Assembly (NCBI RefSeq): GCF_023954335.1
Contig: NZ_JAMLIE010000001.1
Location: 1,984,001 to 2,048,000 of the forward strand
Length of the DNA: 64,000 bases
Direction: 5' to 3'
Origin: Aquamicrobium sp.
Lineage (GTDB): Bacteria; Pseudomonadota; Alphaproteobacteria; Rhizobiales; Rhizobiaceae
Of this stretch, positions 52,175 through 61,164 are shown piece by piece; within the stretch, counting starts at the first letter, position 1, and the number at the start of each line of letters is the position of its first letter. Under the pieces are notes generated by a model that saw only the letters and a list, made by a program, of their open reading frames with translations, had not been told where the DNA came from and made no database searches. Position numbers and translations under genes: made by a program.

Positions 52175-53335
52175 TCATCGTCGCAACCCCGTATCCAGAC
52201 GCCGTTCCATATATTGCGAGTAGCGCGACATGCCGTAGCAGAACACCCAGAAGATCGCGGCGGCGAAGATGTAGCCGGTCTTGGCGGTCTGCGGCGTCGC
52301 CCAGGTCGGGTCGCCGGAGATGTTCTGCTTGACCACGCCGAGCAGGTCGAACATCGAGATGATGAGGACGAGGGTGGTGTCCTTGAACATGCCGATGAAG
52401 GTGTTGACGATGCCGGGGATGACCAGCTTCAGCGCCTGCGGCATGATGATGAAGGTCATCTTCTGCCAGTAGCCGAGGCCGAGCGAATCCGCGCCCTCGT
52501 ACTGGCCGCGCGGGATCGCCTGCAGGCCGCCGCGAACCACCTCCGCCATGTAGGCCGAGGCGAACAGGGCGACGCCGATCAGCGCGCGCAGCAGCTTGTC
52601 GAAGGTCATGCCCGGCGGCACGAACAGCGGCAGCATGAAGCTCGCCATGAACAGGATCGTGACCAGCGGCACGCCGCGCACCGTCTCGATGAAGATCACC
52701 GACAGGAGCCTGACGATCGGCATGTGGGAGCGCCGCCCCAGCGCCAGCAGGATGCCCAGCGGCAGCGACACGACGATGCCGACATAGGAGATCACCAGCG
52801 TGACCAGCAGGCCGCCCCACAGCGAGGTCTCGACGTAGCGCAGGCCGAAATAGCCGCCGACCAGCAGGAAATAGGCGACGAACGGGAACACCCCGAAGAA
52901 CAGGATGGCGTTGAGCCGCTTCCACGGGATGCGCGGGATCAGCAGCGGCACGAGCAGCGCGACGAAGATCGCGCCGGTGAGCAGCACGCGCCAGCGCTCG
53001 TCGAGCGGATAGCGGCCGAACATGAACTGGCCGAACCGGCTGGTCACGAACGGCCAGCACGCACCGCTCCAGCCGGCGGGCAACTCGCCGCCCTGCTCGG
53101 TCGTCAGGCAGGCGGTCCGGTCGGTTCCGGTCCATACCGCGTCGAAGAACAGCCAGTTCAGCATGCGCGGCACCATCCATGCCAGCAGCAGCAGCGCCAG
53201 TATGGTCAACGCCGAATTGACCGGCGTCGAGAACAGGTTGTTGCGCAGCCAGGCGCTGAAGCCGACCTGCGAGCGGGGGGCGGGGGTGGGTGCGGTGAAC
53301 TCGGAGCGCACCCAGGAGATGTCTTTACCCTGCAT
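52175..53335 (-). CDS. aapM: General amino-acid ABC transporter permease AapM
   Basis: AapM is one of the two permeases of Aap. The 386-residue protein has an extra N-terminal membrane segment and periplasmic loop (residues ~30-110, with the Cys-containing GWSGACWPF). The HisMQ-type permease core follows, ending with the EAA-like loop YMAEVVRGGLQAIPRGQYEGADSLGLGYWQKM. This long N-terminal part is characteristic of AapM. The ATG is behind ggagaggtg. It starts three bases after aapQ. Confidence 0.94.
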   Translation of the reverse strand: MQGKDISWVRSEFTAPTPAPRSQVGFSAWLRNNLFSTPVNSALTILALLLLAWMVPRMLNWLFFDAVWTGTDRTACLTTEQGGELPAGWSGACWPFVTSRFGQFMFGRYPLDERWRVLLTGAIFVALLVPLLIPRIPWKRLNAILFFGVFPFVAYFLLVGGYFGLRYVETSLWGGLLVTLVISYVGIVVSLPLGILLALGRRSHMPIVRLLSVIFIETVRGVPLVTILFMASFMLPLFVPPGMTFDKLLRALIGVALFASAYMAEVVRGGLQAIPRGQYEGADSLGLGYWQKMTFIIMPQALKLVIPGIVNTFIGMFKDTTLVLIISMFDLLGVVKQNISGDPTWATPQTAKTGYIFAAAIFWVFCYGMSRYSQYMERRLDTGLRR

Positions 53336-53338
53336 GGA

Positions 53339-54523
53339 TCACCTCTCCTTCAGCGCCATCTTGGTGTTGAACCAGTTCATGAACAGAGAGGTGACGAGGC
53401 TGATGCTGAGGTAGACCACCATGAAGATGACCACGACCTCGATCGCCTGTCCCGTCTGGTTCAGGATGGTGCCGCCGACCGCGTAGAGATCGGGATAGCC
53501 GATCGCCACCGCGAGCGAGGAATTCTTCATCAGGTTCAGGTACTGGCTGGTGAGCGGCGGGATGATGATGCGCATCGCCTGCGGGATGACGACGAGGCGC
53601 ATCCCGTCATTGGCCCGGATGCCGAGCGCGGAATAGGCCTCCGTCTGGCCGCGCGGCACGCCCATGATGCCGGCGCGCACGATCTCGGCGATGAAGGACG
53701 CCGTGTAGAACGACAGCGCGAGATAGAGCGACAGGAACTCCGGCTTGACGTTGGTGCCGCCGGTCAGGTTGAACGTTCCCTTCTGGGGATATTCGACCGA
53801 GACGGGCGTTCCCGCCAGCAGGAAGGCCAGGAGCGGCAGGCCGACGATCAGCGCGACGCTGGTCCAGAACACCGGGAAGCGCTGCCCCGTCGCCATCTGC
53901 CGCGCCTTGGCCCGGCGGGCGACGAAGACGCTCAGCGCGACCGCGAGGACGAAGGCCCAGAAGATCAGGCTCGAGCCCTCTTCCCAGACGAAGCGGGGAA
54001 AGTAGAAGCCGCGATTGTTGAGAAACGAGCCGAACGGCAGCGACAGGCTGTCGCGCACGCTGGGCAGGACCGCGAGGACGCCCTGATACCAGAACAGGAT
54101 GACCAGCAGCGGCGGGATGTTGCGGAACACCTCGACATAGACCGTCGCCAGCTTGCGGATCAGCCAGTTGTTCGACAGCCGCGCGATGCCGACGATGAAG
54201 CCGATGATCGTGGCGGTGACGATGCCGGCGGCGGCGACGACGAGCGTGTTGAGCACGCCGACGACGAGCGCGCGCCCGAAGGACGAGTCGGACGTATAGT
54301 CGATCAGCCGGTCGGAGATGTCGAAGCCGGCGCGGCCGCGCAGGAAGGCGAAGCCGGTGGAGATGTTCGAGCGGCGCAGGTTCTCGATCGTGTTGTCGAC
54401 GATCCACCAGACGCCGAGCGCGAGCAGGACGATGAGCAGGACCTGAAAGAAGATGCCGCGGACCTGCGGATTGTAAATCAGCGGAACGCGCGCGGGTTCG
54501 TCTCTGATAACGTTTTGTGACAC
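53339..54523 (-). CDS. aapQ: General amino-acid ABC transporter permease AapQ
   Basis: AapQ is the second Aap permease. The 394-residue protein shows the HisMQ core with FIAEIVRAGIMGVPRGQTEAYSALGIRANDGM as its EAA loop, after a large periplasmic insert (residues ~120-230) usual for AapQ. Translation starts at a GTG (54523) behind ggggag; an ATG two bases upstream is out of frame. It follows aapJ after 113 bases containing a stem-loop. Confidence 0.94.
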   Translation of the reverse strand: MSQNVIRDEPARVPLIYNPQVRGIFFQVLLIVLLALGVWWIVDNTIENLRRSNISTGFAFLRGRAGFDISDRLIDYTSDSSFGRALVVGVLNTLVVAAAGIVTATIIGFIVGIARLSNNWLIRKLATVYVEVFRNIPPLLVILFWYQGVLAVLPSVRDSLSLPFGSFLNNRGFYFPRFVWEEGSSLIFWAFVLAVALSVFVARRAKARQMATGQRFPVFWTSVALIVGLPLLAFLLAGTPVSVEYPQKGTFNLTGGTNVKPEFLSLYLALSFYTASFIAEIVRAGIMGVPRGQTEAYSALGIRANDGMRLVVIPQAMRIIIPPLTSQYLNLMKNSSLAVAIGYPDLYAVGGTILNQTGQAIEVVVIFMVVYLSISLVTSLFMNWFNTKMALKER

Positions 54524-54593
54524 ATGGCTCCCCTTGACCTGGTGTCTGCGCCGGCGGGCGTTGTTGTTGTGTTACCCGGTGCCGGCGGCGAGG

Positions 54594-54627
54594 GGCCGGA
54601 GAGGACCCTGGGGAAACCTCTCCGGCC
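54594..54627 (-). promoter_or_regulatory. Stem-loop between aapJ and aapQ
   Basis: An 11-bp stem ggccggagagg (54594-54604) with cctctccggcc (54617-54627) lies ten bases after the aapJ stop, and flanking ccggcggc/gccgg can lengthen it. No T-tract follows. Such hairpins after a binding-protein gene usually block 3' decay or partly terminate, giving more binding protein than permease. Confidence 0.6.
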
Positions 54628-54636
54628 GCCGGAAGA

Positions 54637-55665
54637 TCAGCGGATCGGCATGCCGTACTGCAGGCCGCCCTTGGTCCACAGCGCGTTCACGCCGCGGGCG
54701 ATCTTGAGCGGGCTGCCGGTGCCGACATTGCGCTCGAAGATCTCGCCGTAATTGCCGGTCGCCTTGATGATGTTGACGACCCAGTCGTTGGCGAGGCCGA
54801 GATCGGTGCCGATCTTGGTTTCGGACTCGGTGCCGAGCAGGCGGCGGATGTCGGGGCTGGAGCTGTCCTTCATCTCGTCGACATTGGCCTGGGTGATGCC
54901 GGCCTCTTCGGCGTTCAGCAGCGCGAAATAGGCCCACTTGACGATGTCGAACCACTGGTCGTCGCCCTGGCGGACCGACGGGCCGAGCGGCTCCTTGGAG
55001 ATGATCTCGGGCAGGACGACGTGATCGTCCGGCGAGGACATCTGCAGGCGCACGGCATAGAGGCCCGACTGGTCGGTGGTGTAGGCGTCGCAGCGGCCGG
55101 CGTCGTAGGCGGCGTTCGCCTCCTCGAACTTCTCGAAGACGACCGGGTTGTATTCCATGTTATTGGCGCTGAAGTAGTCGGCGAGGTTCAGCTCGGTGGT
55201 GGTGCCGGCCTGCACGCAGATCGAGGCGCCGGAGAGCTGCAGCGCGGAATTGACGCCCGGCAGCTTCTTGGCGTTGATCATGAAGCCCTGGCCGTCATAG
55301 TAGGTGACGCCGGCGAAGTTGAGGCCGAGCGCGGTGTCGCGGCTGACCGTCCAGGTCGTGTTGCGCGACAGGATGTCGACCTCGCCGGACTGGAGCGCGG
55401 TGAAGCGGTCCTTGGCGCTGAGGCCGGTGAACTTGACCGCGTTGCCGTCGCCGAAGACGGCGGCCGCGACGGCGCGGCAGAAGTCGACGTCGAGGCCCGT
55501 CCACTCGCCCTTGTCGTTGGGGGCCGAGAAGCCGGCCAGCGAGGTGTTGACGCCGCACTGGAGGAAGCCCTTGGCCTTGACGTCGTCAAGCGTGGCGGCC
55601 GAGGCAGCCGAAGCGGCCAGCGCGAGCGCGGCCGAGCCGAGAATTCCCGTGACGAACTTTTTCAT
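54637..55665 (-). CDS. aapJ: General amino-acid ABC transporter binding protein AapJ
   Basis: AapJ is the periplasmic receptor for broad L-amino-acid uptake. The 342-residue protein has a signal peptide (1-22, cut after AASA) and the SBP family 3 pattern: LQCGVNTSLAGFSAPNDKGEWTGLDVDFCRAVAAAVFG in spaced form, ALQSGEVDILSRNTTWTVSRD, and YEAFEEANAAYDAGRCDAYTTDQSGLYA-like sequence. These match rhizobial AapJ closely. An ATG at 55665 is chosen; a GTG two codons earlier is in frame. It is the promoter-proximal gene of the aap operon. Confidence 0.95.
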   Translation of the reverse strand: MKKFVTGILGSAALALAASAASAATLDDVKAKGFLQCGVNTSLAGFSAPNDKGEWTGLDVDFCRAVAAAVFGDGNAVKFTGLSAKDRFTALQSGEVDILSRNTTWTVSRDTALGLNFAGVTYYDGQGFMINAKKLPGVNSALQLSGASICVQAGTTTELNLADYFSANNMEYNPVVFEKFEEANAAYDAGRCDAYTTDQSGLYAVRLQMSSPDDHVVLPEIISKEPLGPSVRQGDDQWFDIVKWAYFALLNAEEAGITQANVDEMKDSSSPDIRRLLGTESETKIGTDLGLANDWVVNIIKATGNYGEIFERNVGTGSPLKIARGVNALWTKGGLQYGMPIR

Positions 55666-55671
55666 ACCCAC

Positions 55672-56019
55672 TTACCCTTTTCTGTTATCGGGGCCTTGCC
55701 CCTGTTGCGCGGAACCGCAGTCCCGAATCGTTCTTTGTGGAAGCGGCATGGATATCCGACCGGGTCGTTGCCTTCGGTCGGGGCGAGACGCTCCACCTCC
55801 CACTCACGAATTGTTATCGAAAGCGATATTTCAGCCCCGGTCAAGTGCGAATGGCGCGCGTTTCCCTTTCGGGAAAAGCATTATCCCCTCACAACTTGCG
55901 GCAATCGCGGAATAAGAACGGCATCGGCCAAGTGTTGTCCCATTCCCTGCTTGGCGCTGGCGGTTGCGGCGCGGCACCGCGGCCGATATTTCTCGTGGCC
56001 GCAAACGGGGAGCGATCCG
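55672..56019. other. Divergent regulatory region between aapJ and metC
   Basis: This 348-base gap separates the aap operon from the beta-lyase gene. Besides the candidate aapJ promoter it holds a small hairpin tttccc-ttt-cgggaaa near 55860-55876, reading toward metC. I looked for a SAM-II-type leader and did not find its core sequence. No coding region is evident. Confidence 0.45.
55815..55844 (-). promoter_or_regulatory. Candidate sigma-70-type promoter for aapJ
   Basis: On the minus strand TTGACC (55844-55839) and TCGATA (55820-55815) are spaced by 18 bases in an AT-richer patch about 150 bases before aapJ. The -35 box is good and the -10 weak. It leaves a leader of about 145 bases. The assignment is by eye only. 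Confidence 0.35.
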
Positions 56020-57204
56020 ATGGCCAACGACATCTTCAAGGACAAGTTCAGGGACGCCGGCGTCGACACGCGGCTCGCCCATGTCGGGAACGACCCGCGC
56101 GCGTTCCACGGCTTCATCCACCCGCCCGTGGTGCATGCCTCCACCGTGCTGTTCCCCGACGCCGCGACCATGGCGACGCGCAACCAGAAATACCAGTACG
56201 GCACGCACGGCACGCCGACGACCGACGCCCTGACCACGGCGCTCGACGCGCTGGAGGGGTCGGCCGGAACCGTGCTGACGCCCTCCGGCCTCGTCGCCGT
56301 CACGCTGCCGCTCCTCGCCTTCCTGTCCTCGGGCGACCATGTGCTGATCACCGATTCCGTCTATCACCCGACCCGGCGCTTCGCCGACACGGTGCTGTCG
56401 CGCATGGGGGTCGAGGTCGAGTATTACGACCCGCTCGTCGGGGCCGGCATTGCCGGGCTGATGAAGCCGGACACGAAGGTGGTGTTCACGGAATCGCCGG
56501 CCTCGAACACCTTCGAGATCCAGGACATCCCCGCCATCGCCCGCGCGGCGCATGCGCGGGGCGCCGTGGTGATGATGGACAACACCTGGGCGACGCCGCT
56601 TTATTTCCGCCCGCTCGACCACGGCGTCGACATCTCGATCCACGCGCTGACCAAGTATCCGGCCGGGCATTCCGACGTGCTGCTCGGCTCGGTCTCGGCC
56701 AATGAACGCTGCTGGGAGCAGCTCGCGGCGACCAATCAGGCGCTCGGCAACTGCGCCGCGCCGGACGATTCCTACCAGGTGCTGCGCGGGCTGCGCACCA
56801 TGGGCGTGCGGCTCGAGCGCCACCAGCGCGGCGCGCTCGAGATCGCCCGCTGGCTGGAAGGGCAGGCGGGCGTCGCCCGCGTGCTCCATCCGGCGCTGGA
56901 GAGCTTTCCCGGCCATGCGCTGTGGAAGCGCGATTTCACCGGAGCCAGCGGCATCTTCTCCGTCGTGCTCGCCGGCGGCGGCCGCGAGCGGGCGCACGCC
57001 TTCCTCGATGCGCTGTCGATCTTCGGCCTCGGCTATTCGTGGGGTGGCTACGAGAGCCTTGCCGTCCACGTCAACCTCGAGGACAGGACCGTCGGCGCCG
57101 GCGCCTATGAGGGCCCGGTGATGCGCCTCCAGATCGGCCTCGAGGACGCGGCCGACCTCAAGGCCGACCTCGAAGCGGCCCTCGCCGCCGCTGCGCGGGC
57201 CTGA
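56020..57204 (+). CDS. metC: Cystathionine beta-lyase MetC-like
   Basis: This PLP enzyme of the Cys/Met-metabolism family likely cleaves cystathionine to homocysteine. The 394-residue protein has the PLP lysine K212 in IHALTKYPAGHSDVLLGS, the VVMMDNTWATPLYFRPLDHG motif, and the C-terminal FGLGYSWGGYESL typical of MetC. The ATG at 56020 is at the end of a ggggag-containing leader; the open frame upstream crosses aapJ in the opposite direction and is not coding. tRNA-Ser follows 67 bases after. Confidence 0.93.
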   Translation: MANDIFKDKFRDAGVDTRLAHVGNDPRAFHGFIHPPVVHASTVLFPDAATMATRNQKYQYGTHGTPTTDALTTALDALEGSAGTVLTPSGLVAVTLPLLAFLSSGDHVLITDSVYHPTRRFADTVLSRMGVEVEYYDPLVGAGIAGLMKPDTKVVFTESPASNTFEIQDIPAIARAAHARGAVVMMDNTWATPLYFRPLDHGVDISIHALTKYPAGHSDVLLGSVSANERCWEQLAATNQALGNCAAPDDSYQVLRGLRTMGVRLERHQRGALEIARWLEGQAGVARVLHPALESFPGHALWKRDFTGASGIFSVVLAGGGRERAHAFLDALSIFGLGYSWGGYESLAVHVNLEDRTVGAGAYEGPVMRLQIGLEDAADLKADLEAALAAAARA

Positions 57205-57271
57205 CCCGCCTGGCCCCCGGCCCCGTTGACGCTCCGGCCCCGCCGCTCTACAGGAACGGCACATCCGGAAG

Positions 57272-57361
57272 GGAAGGGTGGCCGAGTGGTTTAAGGCAGC
57301 GGTCTTGAAAACCGCCGAGGCAGCGATGTCTCCGTGGGTTCGAATCCCACCCCTTCCGCCA
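57272..57361 (+). tRNA. tRNA-Ser (TGA)
   Basis: A 90-nt class II tRNA with encoded CCA. The acceptor GGAAGGG/CCCTTCC is followed by G and CCA. The anticodon stem GCGGT/ACCGC with loop CTTGAAA gives TGA, and a long variable arm and T-arm GTGGG-TTCGAAT-CCCAC follow. It marks the end of the conserved chromosomal stretch; restriction and arsenic genes begin beyond it. Confidence 0.97.
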
Positions 57362-57639
57362 CTTGCTCTCGCGAAAGCGTTCTCCCGTTCCAGGTGCGCC
57401 CGGATTTTTCCGTTGTGTTCGAGGGTTATGCGGGAGGGGCTGAGCACCGGCCCCGGCGCCAGGAGGCCCGGAAGCGGTCTCTCAGGGTTGATATTCTCCG
57501 GACCTGTTGACTGCGCCGTTCCGGTGAACAGCTTGTAAGTATCTGTCGATGAACGATTTTATTACGCACCAGCGCGGACTCCGATCCCGGTTCCCTTCGC
57601 TTCCTATTGCCCCTCACGTCGAACTTTTGGTTCCCGCCG
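57362..57639. other. Non-coding boundary between tRNA-Ser and the accessory region
   Basis: These 278 bases contain no convincing gene. The composition drops in GC toward hsdR (for example around 57535-57620). No copy of the tRNA-Ser 3' end, integrase gene or inverted repeat was found here. It could be a worn island boundary; the sequence alone does not prove this. Confidence 0.4.
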
Positions 57640-60600
57640 CTACGATGCATCGGCGTATGTCGCTGCGAAGATCGTTTCGGACAGCCATTTCTTGAACGAC
57701 GGATTGTCGGAGAACTGCTTGAACAACTCCGTGTGGTCGGAGAGCAGCTCAATCACTGCGCGTTCTAGCGCCTTGTCGTGCTCGATCCGGGCGTTCTGCT
57801 TGTCCGAATTCTTCATCGCGTTCTGGTACGCCTTGTCTGCTGCAACCTTGGTCGGCAATTCCTCCGCGATCACCTTCCCGATCTTGTCAGCATCCTTCCA
57901 GTCGATGTTGCCGAACATTTCGTTGAACGTCTTCAGAATGTTGCTGAGCAGGTCGAGCTCCGGTTCAGGCTTGCGACTGCCGCCGCCCAACGGCACAGGC
58001 CCTATTTCCGTGTCGGCATCGGGAAGCGCAATCGACATCGTCGCCTGCGCCTCAACCCGGTAGCTGTCCATGTCGATGGCTTCCAGAATTCCCTTCGACA
58101 GGTCCTGTTCCTCTGGAGCGGGTAATTTCGGCGTCAGGAAGTTCAGGAAAATCGAGAGCTTCTCCCAATCCGCGTTCGTATAGGGCAGGATTGCCGCGAG
58201 GAATCCGTAGGTGCGCGTGAAAGCCTTTGCCTTGCCCTTGAAGTCGACCTGGCCGTCTTCATCGAGATCGGCCTTGTAGACCGCGACACACGCATCGAGG
58301 ATTGGGTCGAGCTTGTCCCGGTCGGCGCCACCGAGATACAGCGCCACGAGATCCTCCACCTGCTCCCACGAATAGACCTGATAGCCGTCAAGCCGCGCTT
58401 TCAGGTCATGCAGCTTGTTCGGGTCGGTCTCCTCGCTCAGGATCGTCGTACGGTAATAGTCCTCGAACGACGCCTTGATGCCATCAATCTCGTTCATGAA
58501 ATCTAGCACGAAGGTGTCGTGCTTCTGCGGATGCGCCCGGTTCAGGCGCGACAGCGTCTGCACGGCCTTGATGCCGGACAGCGTCTTGTCCACGTACATT
58601 GTGTGCAGCAGCGGCTCGTCATAGCCGGTCTGGAACTTGTCGGCGACGATGAGGAACCGGTACGGGTCTGTCTGGATCAACTCCTCGATCTTGTTGCTGG
58701 GAAAGCCGTTGAGCGACGCCTCGGTCATCTTTTGGCCGCCATAATCATGCTCGCCTGAGAAGGCGACGATGGCTTGGTAAGGGCTCTTGCGCTCCTTCAG
58801 ATACTCCCCGAAGGCGTGAAAATACTGGATTGCGCGGTGAATTCCGCTGGTCACCACCATGGCGCGCGCGGCCCCGCCGATTTTGCGATGGGCAATCACC
58901 TGGTCGTGGAAATGGTCGACCATGATCTCTGCCTTCTTGCGGATGGCATGGTCATGGGATTCGACATAGCGCCGGAGCTTCTTTTGCGCCCGCTTGGCGT
59001 CGAACTGCGGGTCGTCCTCCACCGTCTTCATGAGCCGGTAGTAGCTCTCGACCGGCGTGTAGTGCTTGAGCACGTCGAGGATGAAGCCCTCTTCGATGGC
59101 CTGTTTCATCGAATAATTGTGGAAGGGGACGTGCCTGACTTTCCCGCCCTCGGGTACCGCCGTGCCGAAAATCTCTAGCGTCTTGTTCTTGGGCGTGGCG
59201 GTGAAGGCGAAATAGCTCGCATTCGGCAGCACCTTCCGCGCTTCCATCAGCCGGTTGATGGTGTCCTCGACGGTTTCGTCTTCCTCCTCGGCACCATTTG
59301 CGGCAAGCGCGATGTTCATCTTTGCCGAGGTCCGGCCGCCTTGGCTGGAATGCGCCTCGTCGATGATGATGGCGAAGGTTCGCCCGCGATGCCCGTCCCC
59401 GATCTCGTCAAGGATGAACGGGAACTTCTGCACCGTGGTGATGATGATCTTCTTGCCCTGCTGCAGGAACGTCCGCAGCTGCTGCGAACCTTCCGTGACC
59501 GCGCCGACGATGGAAGATACCTGTGCGAACTGCTTGATCGTGTCGCGGATCTGTTTGTCGAGATTGCGCCTGTCGGTGACAACGATGACGGTGTCGAAGG
59601 TTGGCTTGCCGCCGGTCTCCAGCCCGATCAGCTGGTGGCCGAGCCAGGCAATCGAGTTGCTCTTGCCCGAACCTGCCGAGTGCTGGATCAGGTACCGCCG
59701 CCCGGCGCCGGAGGCCTCGGCGTCAGCCAGCAGCTTGCGCACCACCTCGAGCTGGTGAAAGCGCGGGAAAATCTGCTTTGGCGGCTTCTTCTTTCCTCGC
59801 TCGTCCGTTTCCTCGACCACCTGTGCATAGTTTTCCAGGATGTCGGTGAGGTTGCGCTTCGTAAGAACCTGCTTCCAAAGGTAATCGGTCTTCAAGCCAT
59901 GCGGGTTCGGCGGGTTGCCCGCGCCGTCATTCCAGCCAATGTTGAAGGGCAAGAACCAGGACGCCTTGCCCTTCAAGTGGCTGCACATCCGTACCTCCTG
60001 GTCGTCCACGGCGAAATGGACGACGCAGCGGCCGAACTGGAACATCAGCTCCTTGGGGTCGCGGTCGCGCTTGTACTGCTCGATCGCGTCCTCGACCGTC
60101 TGCTTGGTCAGGCTGTTCTTCAACTCGAAGGTGGCGACGGGCAGACCGTTGATGAACAGCGCAGCGTCGAGCGACAGCTTGGTCGCATCCTTGGAATAGT
60201 GCAGCTGCCGGGTGACGCTGAACACGTTGGCGGCGAACAGCTCCTCGGCCTTCGCGTTGCCGGGGGTCGGCGTCCCGAAGAACAGCTCGACCGATCCGGG
60301 CCCGTGCTTTACTCCGTTCCGCAGCACGTCGATGACACCGCGCTTGGCGATCTCGCCTTGCAGCCGGTGAAGGAACTGCAGCCGCTTCGGACCGTCTTCC
60401 CCGACGCCGAGGGCTTCGACGGCCTCTGGCTGCGTGGCGTTCAGAAAATCGAACAGCTTGGCCAGGTCGATGGCGTGGTCCCGGTCGAAATCCTTCGATG
60501 CGCCAGCGACGTAACCGGCCTCGTCGATCAGCGAGCGGACGATGAGGGTTTCGAGGCCCTTTTCGCTTGTGTCGGTGTGCTGGCGCATTTCGCGGCCTCC

Positions 60601-61164
60601 TTGAACCGAGGGCCCGGCATCGACCCGAATTAGCCCCGCTTCGCTCAGGAACGCCTCGAGCATTGGGTCTTTGGCCTCGAAACCAGCAACCAAGCGTCGC
60701 GCCGCGTCAGACGGCATTTCTAAACGCACTCGAGAGCTGTTGGCTTGGGTTACGGATGAAATTCCTATTTGGCCGAATGGAACACCTACATATGCAGCTA
60801 CCATTGACACCAGGCGTTGCCGCTCTTTCTGGTTCATCTCATCCGGATCACGCGCCACGATCAGATCGACCAGCATTTTCTGCTCTGCCGTCATCGGCGG
60901 CGGATCACCGCGTGCAATGATGCACGGTGACTTCTTGTACCGTTTGAGGTAGCTCACGCCCCATTTTTCGTTGTCCGCCCGCTCGTGACAGTTGGCGCAC
61001 AGCGCAATGAGGTTTTCGAGCGAATGGTCTTGCGACTTGCTCCATGGAATGACGTGCGCATACTCGAGCGGCAGCGACGTGCAGCAGACAGCGCAATGAT
61101 GACGAGCCTCGAAGAGCACATCGCGCTTTATTTCGATGGGGATTGAGGGCCTACTCGTCGGCAT
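57640..61164 (-). CDS. hsdR: HsdR-like type I restriction subunit with N-terminal HNH domain
   Basis: HsdR supplies DNA translocation and cleavage in type I restriction. The 1174-residue protein is unusual: residues ~15-75 form an HNH nuclease (C24-x2-C27, H37 in AHVIPW, N51, C56-x2-C59-H60). A ~110-residue segment (around RVRLEMPSDAARRLVAGFEA) precedes the HsdR part. That part has the PD-(D/E)xK nuclease (D333, E347-L-K349), Walker A at 495-502 (HSAGSGKS), DEAH at 602-605, FTATPK, and the late helicase motif KFQTGYDEP. All motifs are intact. The ATG overlaps the hsdS remnant by 14 bases and has ggaggggg before it. GC content is lower than in the chromosome to its left. No hsdM or full hsdS lies in the window. 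Confidence 0.9.
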   Translation of the reverse strand: MPTSRPSIPIEIKRDVLFEARHHCAVCCTSLPLEYAHVIPWSKSQDHSLENLIALCANCHERADNEKWGVSYLKRYKKSPCIIARGDPPPMTAEQKMLVDLIVARDPDEMNQKERQRLVSMVAAYVGVPFGQIGISSVTQANSSRVRLEMPSDAARRLVAGFEAKDPMLEAFLSEAGLIRVDAGPSVQGGREMRQHTDTSEKGLETLIVRSLIDEAGYVAGASKDFDRDHAIDLAKLFDFLNATQPEAVEALGVGEDGPKRLQFLHRLQGEIAKRGVIDVLRNGVKHGPGSVELFFGTPTPGNAKAEELFAANVFSVTRQLHYSKDATKLSLDAALFINGLPVATFELKNSLTKQTVEDAIEQYKRDRDPKELMFQFGRCVVHFAVDDQEVRMCSHLKGKASWFLPFNIGWNDGAGNPPNPHGLKTDYLWKQVLTKRNLTDILENYAQVVEETDERGKKKPPKQIFPRFHQLEVVRKLLADAEASGAGRRYLIQHSAGSGKSNSIAWLGHQLIGLETGGKPTFDTVIVVTDRRNLDKQIRDTIKQFAQVSSIVGAVTEGSQQLRTFLQQGKKIIITTVQKFPFILDEIGDGHRGRTFAIIIDEAHSSQGGRTSAKMNIALAANGAEEEDETVEDTINRLMEARKVLPNASYFAFTATPKNKTLEIFGTAVPEGGKVRHVPFHNYSMKQAIEEGFILDVLKHYTPVESYYRLMKTVEDDPQFDAKRAQKKLRRYVESHDHAIRKKAEIMVDHFHDQVIAHRKIGGAARAMVVTSGIHRAIQYFHAFGEYLKERKSPYQAIVAFSGEHDYGGQKMTEASLNGFPSNKIEELIQTDPYRFLIVADKFQTGYDEPLLHTMYVDKTLSGIKAVQTLSRLNRAHPQKHDTFVLDFMNEIDGIKASFEDYYRTTILSEETDPNKLHDLKARLDGYQVYSWEQVEDLVALYLGGADRDKLDPILDACVAVYKADLDEDGQVDFKGKAKAFTRTYGFLAAILPYTNADWEKLSIFLNFLTPKLPAPEEQDLSKGILEAIDMDSYRVEAQATMSIALPDADTEIGPVPLGGGSRKPEPELDLLSNILKTFNEMFGNIDWKDADKIGKVIAEELPTKVAADKAYQNAMKNSDKQNARIEHDKALERAVIELLSDHTELFKQFSDNPSFKKWLSETIFAATYADAS

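Noticed and set aside
52088..54520. Open frame of about 810 codons on the plus strand opposite aapM and aapQ
   Set aside because: It is antisense to two clear permease genes, is rich in Arg/Asp/Glu/His from GC-biased codons, and has no recognisable domain.
55845..56019. SAM-II or similar riboswitch in front of metC
   Set aside because: I could not find the conserved SAM-II core or its pseudoknot pairing in the leader; only a short generic hairpin is present.
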